A stretch of 64,000 bases of DNA, from the NCBI GenBank assembly GCA_014529385.2, contig CM043968.1, positions 7,639,648 to 7,703,647 of the forward strand, in the 5' to 3' direction. Positions 57,150 to 64,000 of this stretch are shown here, in pieces (the stretch's first letter is position 1; every line of letters begins with the position of its first letter). This DNA is from Adiantum capillus-veneris. Lineage: Eukaryota; Streptophyta; Polypodiopsida; Polypodiales; Pteridaceae. A program made the position numbers and the translations under genes. Below the pieces are notes generated by a model, which saw nothing but the letters and a program-made list of their open reading frames with translations, searched no databases and was not told the origin of the DNA.

Positions 57150-59219
57150 TTGGATTTTTTTCTTGCAAGAAGACACACAATTTTTATTCAGCATGGCCAA
57201 AATAATGAAGAGAGTAGGACTAATGTTGATGACTTTGATTTTGCAGATGATGGTGCTACTAATGATGGCCATCTTTTTGTGAATTATCTTGTCTCTAGGC
57301 TTCAACAAGCCATGGGAAATATCGCTATTCAAGGAGAAGTTCAACAACTTCACACACATGGTATTCTTCCACCAATTGCCCAAGAGGAAAGAGCTCCTAA
57401 GAAGACTCTTGGTGAGATTCCCAAAAGAGGACTCTCTATGGGTGATAAGAAAAATCCCCATGAAGAGATACAACATCAAATTGGGGAGGCATCTCCTCCA
57501 AAAAGGAGATGTCATGCTCCAAGAAGATGTGGCTCCAAGAAGACGACGATCACAAAGGTCTTCAAATTCTCCAAAGAGGAAAAGATCACCAAATAACTCT
57601 TCTCATCTTGATTCTAAGAGAGAAGAAACTCCCAAGAAGAAAAAAGAGATAAAGAGGTCACCCTCTTCTCCATCTTCATTACCCTCCTCTTCCCAATGAA
57701 AGTAACGGCTACTCCTCCAAGGAGCCTAAGAGGAGAGGACATAAAAAACCCTATGCAGCATCAAAAATCCAAAAAGCAACAATTTTGTGTCAGGCTACCC
57801 AAAGACATGAATGAATATGTCAATTCTCAAAGGCCCAAAACCATCTCGACGATCATTCACTACCCCATGGTTTCTTCAAGAATTATTTTTCAACAAGGGG
57901 CTAAGAAGAACTTTAAGCCCACAAAAGTTAAAGACAAAAATGAGCCCAAGGGGAAGAATAATGCTGTGCAAAATTATTCGAAAGGCAACTCTAACAACCA
58001 CAACAACAAAGAAAATGACAGGTGTTTACAAAGGTGAAAATAAATTCTCACCCAAAGAGCTAGAGCGTTATCGTAAGGATAAAAAATGCTTTAAGTGTGG
58101 GAAGCAAGGACATGGTTATCAATCTTGCCCAGAAAGAAATGTACAAAATGAACCACCTAGAGCATCTATGATTGAAGCTCCAAAAGAGGATGATTATTGC
58201 AAAGGGTCATCACTTTCCTATGCTTGGGGAACGGTGAGAGAAGATGATGCTTTTATCCTCTTTGATCCTAGCTCAAATCATAATTCATATCGATTGAGCT
58301 ATCTGCCAAGTTAGGGATACAAGCTTATGAAATGGGGGATACTTTGAAGGCAGATGGGGCTTTCAAGGGAAAAAAAGCCTCGATTACTCCCTTGATTAGG
58401 AAATTGAGACTCCATGTCCAAAGTCGTGTGGACAAAGAAGACTTCTTTATCTCTCCTCTCAAACATGACAATGTAATTCTAGGGGCACCATGGTTTAATT
58501 ACATGGCTACCTCTATGAAGGTTCCTAAGAGAAAAATCTACTTTAATTATAGAGAGAGAGATATGTATATAGATGCAAATGATGACAAATAACACTATAC
58601 CCCTTGTACATACACAAGCTTTTGACAAGTCTATGAAAAGTTTGATTTCCTCATGCATCATTTTTGCTAGAGTGTCTATGAATGACGCTTGTTTTACCAA
58701 ATAACAATGATGGAAATAAGAAGATTTAGAGTTATCTAATTTCATAAACCAACTCCAAGATGTTTCATTGATGATATCCCTAGAGAGTTACCTCCAAAAC
58801 GAGGGGATGATGACCATGTCATAGAGCTTCTACCAAAAAGTTCACCCCCCAATAAGCCTCCTTATGGTGTCTCTCAAGCTCAACAAGAGGAGATTATGAG
58901 GCAAGTGAATGCATTGGTAGAAAAAGGGATGGTAAGGTCTAGTTCATTTCCATTTTTCTTGCTGGTTCTATTAGTGCAAAAGAAAGATGGCACTTATTGC
59001 ATGTGTGTAGACTATACAGCCCTAAAGAGAATCACAATTAAAAAAAGATTTCTCGTGTCTCAGGTAGAATATCTATTTGATAAGTTGCAAGGGTCTACCT
59101 ACTTCAATAGGATTGAATTTAAAAGTGGCTATCATCAAATAAGGATAGTTAATGAAGATATTTTAAAGACCTCTTTTCCTACTACATTTGGTCTTTATGA
59201 ATATCATATATACATATAA
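57150..59219 (+). pseudogene. Ty3/gypsy gag-protease-RT remnant (element 4)
   Basis: Plus strand after the primer site at 57,083. The start (57,150, MDFFLARRHTIFIQHGQ) is an unusual basic/acidic region. A CCHC zinc knuckle at about 58,087-58,128 (CFKCGKQGHGYQSC) is intact. The protease-like region follows (58,245-58,590): LFDPSSNHNS in place of the catalytic D(S/T)G loop, then IQAYEMGDTLKADGAF and VILGAPWFNYM. RT begins at about 58,780 (ELPPKRG in another frame) and reads MRQVNALVEKGMVRSSS, LVQKKDGTYCMCVDYTAL and FNRIEFKSGYHQIRIVNED. It stops at FGLYEY (59,207), where an AT-only block begins, just before the VMPFGL block. Several frame breaks occur upstream. The main gag capsid region is not clearly seen. 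Confidence 0.75.
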
Positions 59220-59815
59220 TATATACTATATAATATAAATATAGTATAACTATAAGTATTTAATAGTAGTATAATATGCCTAGTATATATTATAGCTATA
59301 TATTATATAGTATAAGTATAGTTTAACTATAGATACAAGTATACAAGTATTATAACTATATAGTATATAGTATAAGTATTGTATAACTTTAAATACAAGT
59401 ATAAATTATATAAGTACAATATAACTATATACTATTCATATAGTATAGCTATAACTAAGTATAATATAACTATAAGTCTATATATATTATATACATACTA
59501 TTATATTATATAACTATAAGTATATATTATAAGTATAGGTGTAAGTATATATTATAAGTATAGGTGTAAGTATAACTCTATAAGTATATATCATAACTGT
59601 AAGTATAAGTATAACTCTATATATATTATATAATATATACTCTATATTATATAAGTATATAATATCAGTATAGTATAGCTATATAGTATAAGTATATAGT
59701 ATACAAATATATAATATAATATATATTTAATATATTTAAATATATATATTTAATGTAATATAACTCTATATACTATATACTTAAATACCATATATTCTAT
59801 ACATACTATGTTCAT
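59208..59815. repeat. 600-bp AT-only low-complexity block
   Basis: Almost pure A/T with rare G or C, built from words such as TATAACTATA, AGTATA and TATATAGTATAA repeated in shuffled order. Shares no frame with the RT it interrupts. Probably a degenerate AT minisatellite or a break-repair filler. Confidence 0.9.
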
Positions 59816-60181
59816 TTTTTTATATGCACATATTTGGAGAGATTTTGAAAGCTCAAAAAGTTAACAGATGTATTTGACGGGATGCTGATTTGAATGTATC
59901 TTAATGACTATGACTGTGCATATATTTAAGAGTGAATATTTCAAATCTATTTAGAATAGTTTTCAATGAATGCATTAACTTTTTGCAGCTGCATGCTTTT
60001 AGACTTTCTTTGTGCCTTATACACATTCTTTGCCTTCTCTTTTTGTCATTTTTTTTCCCTCAAGTATTCTTCCTCCTTGTCTATCTCAAACATGATAGCT
60101 ACAATTACGACTACAGCTATGCTTTCATGGATGATTTATGGTGCTCAAGTGGATTATAGAGTCTCATTATAAAATGGAGAG
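59816..60181. other. No gene seen
   Basis: Short frames only. May hold an upstream intron or leader of the transposase remnant that follows. Confidence 0.35.
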
Positions 60182-62030
60182 CTTCTACTTAGTGAGTGTT
60201 TTCTTGAAATCCTATTGCCTCCTTCTATTAAGTTTGAAGACTTGCAAGAAGGCTTGCAAGCAAGTGTTCAGCCAAGGAGCTCTGTGTCTAAGGTCAATGT
60301 GTTTCCAAGATGGGATCATGAAGATCAGAAGCATTACCTTCTTGACTATACTCTATCCTCAGCTTACCACATTCTACATTTGGATGACTATGTTTATATG
60401 GCTGAAAGTTTAGAAACAAGTGAAGAAGTTGGCGATGATATTGTGTTTGCTAGACCATGTAACAAAAGTTCAACTCCATCACATTTAAATGTTGATATTG
60501 ATGAAGATACATATGCAATCGTTTTGGAGATAGTACAACTAACCAGGTCAGTAGAACCCTTTCTACACACAAAAGATTGGGTTGAGCAAACAACGTAGGA
60601 GTATTCAAAGGATACATCCATCATTTCATGGATGAAAGACAAAGGTAAATCGTGTAGGTTGTCCAAACTTTTAGAAATTTGTGGACCTCCCAAAAAGGTT
60701 GACAAGCTCCCAAATTTTTATAATGGCAATGTTTGTTTTGAGCTTCCTCCAACTCACCACAATAAAAGGATGCTTGGTATGAAGCAGAAATATGACAGTC
60801 ATCTTTGGTCTCGTCCAACATCGACCAACATGGCCATAAATTGCATTGTGTGTTTAAGTTATTGTCTTGGAAGTTTTCAATGTTGTAGAGTGACATGCCC
60901 TTTTTACCTTGGTGAAAGGAGATACAATGATGCCTTCTTTCATGGATATCTGGACATAAAAATTAGCATGGGCTACCCTACTAGTGAAGGTAAATCTAAG
61001 AAAGCCTGCCACTATTGTGACAAAACAGTCACTTGTTCAAATATTTGCAAGTGTATGATCTATTATGTGATGCCAAAGGAAACAACAATAACACGTTTGG
61101 TGATCCATCTAGGAGTGCATGGCCACAATATTCATCCAGGTACTAGAAGGGCAGCTCTCGAAAAGGTGCGCAATCGTGTTAAGATAGTTTTAAAGATTGA
61201 GAAGGGGGGTCCTAGAAACGTACATATGTTAGTTTCTCGTCAAATGCTATTCCAATATTTGACTAAAGAAGATGATTTAGAAGCCACTGATGTAGAGCTT
61301 AACCATTTTTTTGAGGAAATGATGCCCCTTGTTTAGAATAGGAGATTCAAAAGTATTGTATCAAACAAGAAAGTTAAACAGGGTCAGGTTGTCGGTGATG
61401 GATATGACAATATACTATTGCTATAAAAACAGTGTTTTTTCCATTCTTTTATGGAAGTCATTTTCCAGGCCAGGGTGGACGTAACGGTAAATGTTCTATA
61501 TTCAAAATGTCCACAAAAGCACCTACTTCTGGAGTCGAACTAGTCACTTAAAAGAGGCAAAGAGGGATAGGAGGTGTGAGTAGTGCTTGGGTGCACTTTG
61601 ATCATACTCATTGGATTGAAGGATGGGCAACTATTCCAGCTCGATTTATGATCCTGGGTTAGTGAATTTTTAAAAAATTTGTTAGATAACATATTTTGAT
61701 ATAAGACACCTTCTATTACCTATTTTTTCTACAACATGCAAGCATTGCAGGTGATTGCAATATGTGAATATAAAAGAGAAGAGGAAGAAACACAAATCTT
61801 GTTTTGGAGAAATTTAAACACAGTTATGGAGAGGTGTGGGCATGAATCAACAGACTTTGCTGGATTTATTCTGATGAAGCCGTGGCAAATTGGTTGGCAA
61901 TACGAGTTGTATACAATGGAGGATGGCATAATGTAGTGGAGGGGAGAGTGCTCATGTCTTTTTCATTGGGAGTAGAGTCTACACAAACACACTAAAAAAC
62001 ATGTTGCTACATATAGACCAAAAAGGCTTT
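60182..62030 (+). pseudogene. DNA-transposase remnant with zinc-binding N-terminal region
   Basis: One frame is open from about 60,182 to 61,336 except for a single TAG at 60,596. It reads VNVFPRWDHEDQKHYLLDYT, then LLEICGPPKKVDKLPNFYNG, then a Cys/His region: CLGSFQCCRVTCPFY, ACHYCDKTVTCSNICKC, HLGVHGHNIHPGTRR. That spacing resembles WRKY-GCM1/FLYWCH-type zinc fingers of MULE-like transposases. Later exon-like pieces (about 61,480-62,030) read FKMSTKAPTSGVEL, WVHFDHTHWIEGWATIP, then after a probable intron ILFWRNLNTVMERCGHEST, DFAGFILMKPWQIGWQ, and after a frame change GRECSCLFHWE and HKHTKKHVATYRPKRLC. These are, as I recall, signatures of a transposase family common in non-seed plants. It is cut at 62,030 by an LTR. 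Superfamily placement needs a search. Confidence 0.6.
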
Positions 62031-63355
62031 GTATTATAGCTTCTCCGATCAAAGGAGACTTTTGTACAATACAATCTTTGTGTTCCTTGACAAAACTCAT
62101 TGGCTCAATGAAGATGGAAGCTTCATGCACCGAATTATGCTTGAAAAACACACCTAGTGGGCCTAGAGTCAATCCCAAGAACTCACACACCTTCAAAAAT
62201 GGTGAGAGCTAGCAGGGAATGTGGAAATACTGAGAGGAAGAATATGTAGCTTATGATTGAGAAAGAAGTATTTTCCTCACATAATCAGTCTAATATCATA
62301 GCTTAGCTTAGTAATTAGCATGGTAGAGGAGATGAGCTAGCCATTGAAGCTTGGCTCTTGGTTGGATTTGCATTCCATAGCCAAGAGTTGTGGTGTAGGC
62401 CTCTACTTCTCAATGCTTGGAGAAGGAGATGGAGTTCTTCTTGCACACATCAGTTGTGTGTGTGTGTGTGTGTGTGTAGAAAAAAGTAGATAGATTAAAA
62501 TGACAACCTCTCTCTCTTGGTCAACCCCTCCTCCTAAATACTCTTGCTGGCTTCCCATTGGCTCCTGCAAAGCTTAGCCAATAACAATTTAGAAGCATAA
62601 TTGATAGCCTTGTGACATGTGTCCCCCTTTCCCCTTTGTGAGAGCTTTAGGTAATTAGAATAATTTATTTAAACTCTCATTGGACTTTTAGTCTTGTGGC
62701 CAATAGGAATCAAGCAAACCATTGGGCTGCTGGATGCTCATTGGACCCCTTGGTAGACTGTGAAATAGTCTTCTAGGGAGCTTAATTTCTATTGATTCTT
62801 TCATCAAGAATTCTTTAATTGATTAGACTAATTTTACTTTAGCCTATTTCTCATTGGTACACCTCTATGTCCATGCAATAGGATTTGAGGGGAGATTGGG
62901 GGCAACTGGGCTAGGAGCCTACCATGTGTCCATTATTCCCTTTGTGTAAAGGGGAAGCTTGGGAGTGTGTGTGTGTGTGTTTCTCTCTCTTCCCCTACCA
63001 TTAGGGATCACCCCCTCCTTCCTAGGGATGTGGGAAGACTTTTTAGTCTTCCCATAACCATCCAATTCTCCCCACTTTTGGCCATTGGACAATTTAATTA
63101 AAATTAGGAACTTTAGCCTATGGAAGTCTTAATGGAGTTGAACCTTAGGTCTTTTAAGCTCCATTGATGCCCATTGCTCTTTTGCAGAATGTACCCCTTT
63201 GGATCCCTATTTTCCCTCCTTTGGATCCCTATTGAGACCAGCCTGACAGCCTTATCAATATTCTAGCTTTTATCTCCCCTTGTACCTCCCCATATTAAAG
63301 ATCAGTTTAACATGAGAAAATCATTTGGGAGAATTAGATATTAGTTTTTATGACA
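62025..63355 (-). repeat. 3' LTR of gypsy element 5 (minus strand)
   Basis: On the minus strand it starts TGTCATAAAAACTAATATC at 63,355 and is similar to the plus-strand LTR at 56,202-57,082. It lacks the last 250 bp of that LTR, ending near ATAATACAAAG at about 62,025, against transposase sequence. Contains short (GT)n tracts (62,455-62,477 and 62,965-62,981) and a 22-bp direct repeat (CCTTTGGATCCCTATT at 63,196 and 63,218). No host gene in it. Confidence 0.65.
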
Positions 63356-64000
63356 TTACCTCTCTCTTGAAATCATATTCGTCCTCGACTATGAGGTAGA
63401 GAAGATAAAGCCTAGTCATTAGTCAGTTTGCTAGCGGGTAGAGGATCCCTATTTTACCCTACGACACCGTTCCAGAATGGATGACTAGTCCATTTGGTGC
63501 TTGAGAGCCTTAGCTTCCGCAAGCATGTCTACACTTTAGTCCGTATCAATCTTCCATAGTAGAGTGACAAGCTCCACTTGGTGTTCGAGAGACGTCGTCT
63601 CCACAAACATGATCCTAAGCATGCATATTTATTAACATTTGTGCACAATAAAGAAAAAGAGAGTCTTGTAAGACAAAAACTTTGTTCATTTATACATATT
63701 TACATTTTCTTACTCTAGGGAATCATTGTAAGCATTGACAAGGTTTAGGTTATCCTTTAATTGGATGCATTGCATCCATCTAGCATCTTCAAAACGATAA
63801 TTTTTAAACTTGATAAGATAACGTTAGATAGTATTACCACCTCTCAATACCTTGTCTTCATGTCGGAGAATGGACTCGGGCTGCAACACCTTTTCTTAGT
63901 CCTCGATCTCCAGGAAAGCATTGTGTATTAGCCAATGGTTGGGCAACTTGAGTTGATAGGCCATCTCATTGATTGGCCTAAGAATTTGAAAGGGGCCATA
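63356..64000 (-). pseudogene. Ty3/gypsy integrase C-terminus and chromodomain (element 5, partial)
   Basis: Minus strand, entering from the right edge. 64,000-63,900 reads YGPFQILRPINEMAYQLKLP and HWLIHNAFLEIED, the conserved stretch after the integrase core ('GPf.il..ig..aY.L.LP....iHnvFHvs'). 63,870-63,740 reads LRHEDKVLRGGN, then after a stop RYLIKFKNYRFEDARWM, a chromodomain ('yLvkWk..p..e.tWe'). Between 63,740 and 63,410 no frame is clear. 63,400-63,357 ends with VEDEYDFKREVMS-like wording and a purine tract (TTTCAAGAGAGAGG) before the LTR. The rest of pol lies outside the window. Confidence 0.7.

Overview
The window is nuclear DNA from a land plant with a large, transposon-rich genome. 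Evidence: GT-AG introns in a plant-specific LRR receptor-like kinase gene, a 10 kb intron packed with mobile elements, several Ty3/gypsy chromoviruses with initiator-tRNA-Met primer sites, and many long (AG)n, (AC)n and (AT)n tracts. A Penelope-like element, a plant with giant introns and unusual DNA transposons fit a fern or gymnosperm better than a compact angiosperm genome, but the sequence alone does not fix the species.

Layout. 1-10.9 kb: a decayed Penelope-like retroelement and three copies of its 3' region, each ending at a microsatellite. 12.9-13.4 kb: a LINE remnant. 13.9-14.5 kb: a small unidentified spliced gene fragment. 15.1-21.5 kb: a cluster of decayed genes that looks like one large DNA transposon. 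Its minus-strand gene A encodes a histone H3-like protein (recognisable ARTKQT tail plus complete H3 fold) read into a Ulp1-type cysteine protease and a KSP-rich basic tail. Plus-strand gene B is unknown, and minus-strand gene C is transposase-like. A repeat-rich divergent promoter region separates A and B.

24.0-36.3 kb: the only clearly intact gene, an LRR-III receptor pseudokinase (678 codons, three exons). Its second intron (10,094 bp) holds a MITE with perfect 25-bp inverted ends, a complete gag-only LTR element with a GATTC target duplication, a tRNA-derived SINE-like piece, an LTR, and tandem and dispersed repeats.

36.3-64 kb: no host gene recognised. This part is stacked LTR retrotransposons: minus-strand gypsy pieces at 41.5-47.1 and 47.3-49.9 kb; a full-length but gag/protease-deleted chromovirus with about 122-bp LTRs (50,988-55,596); and two inverted halves of another gypsy family (56.2-59.2 plus, 62.0-64.0 minus). 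Between those halves lie a 600-bp AT-only block and a multi-exon transposase remnant.

The item most worth following up is the transposon-embedded H3/Ulp1 gene.
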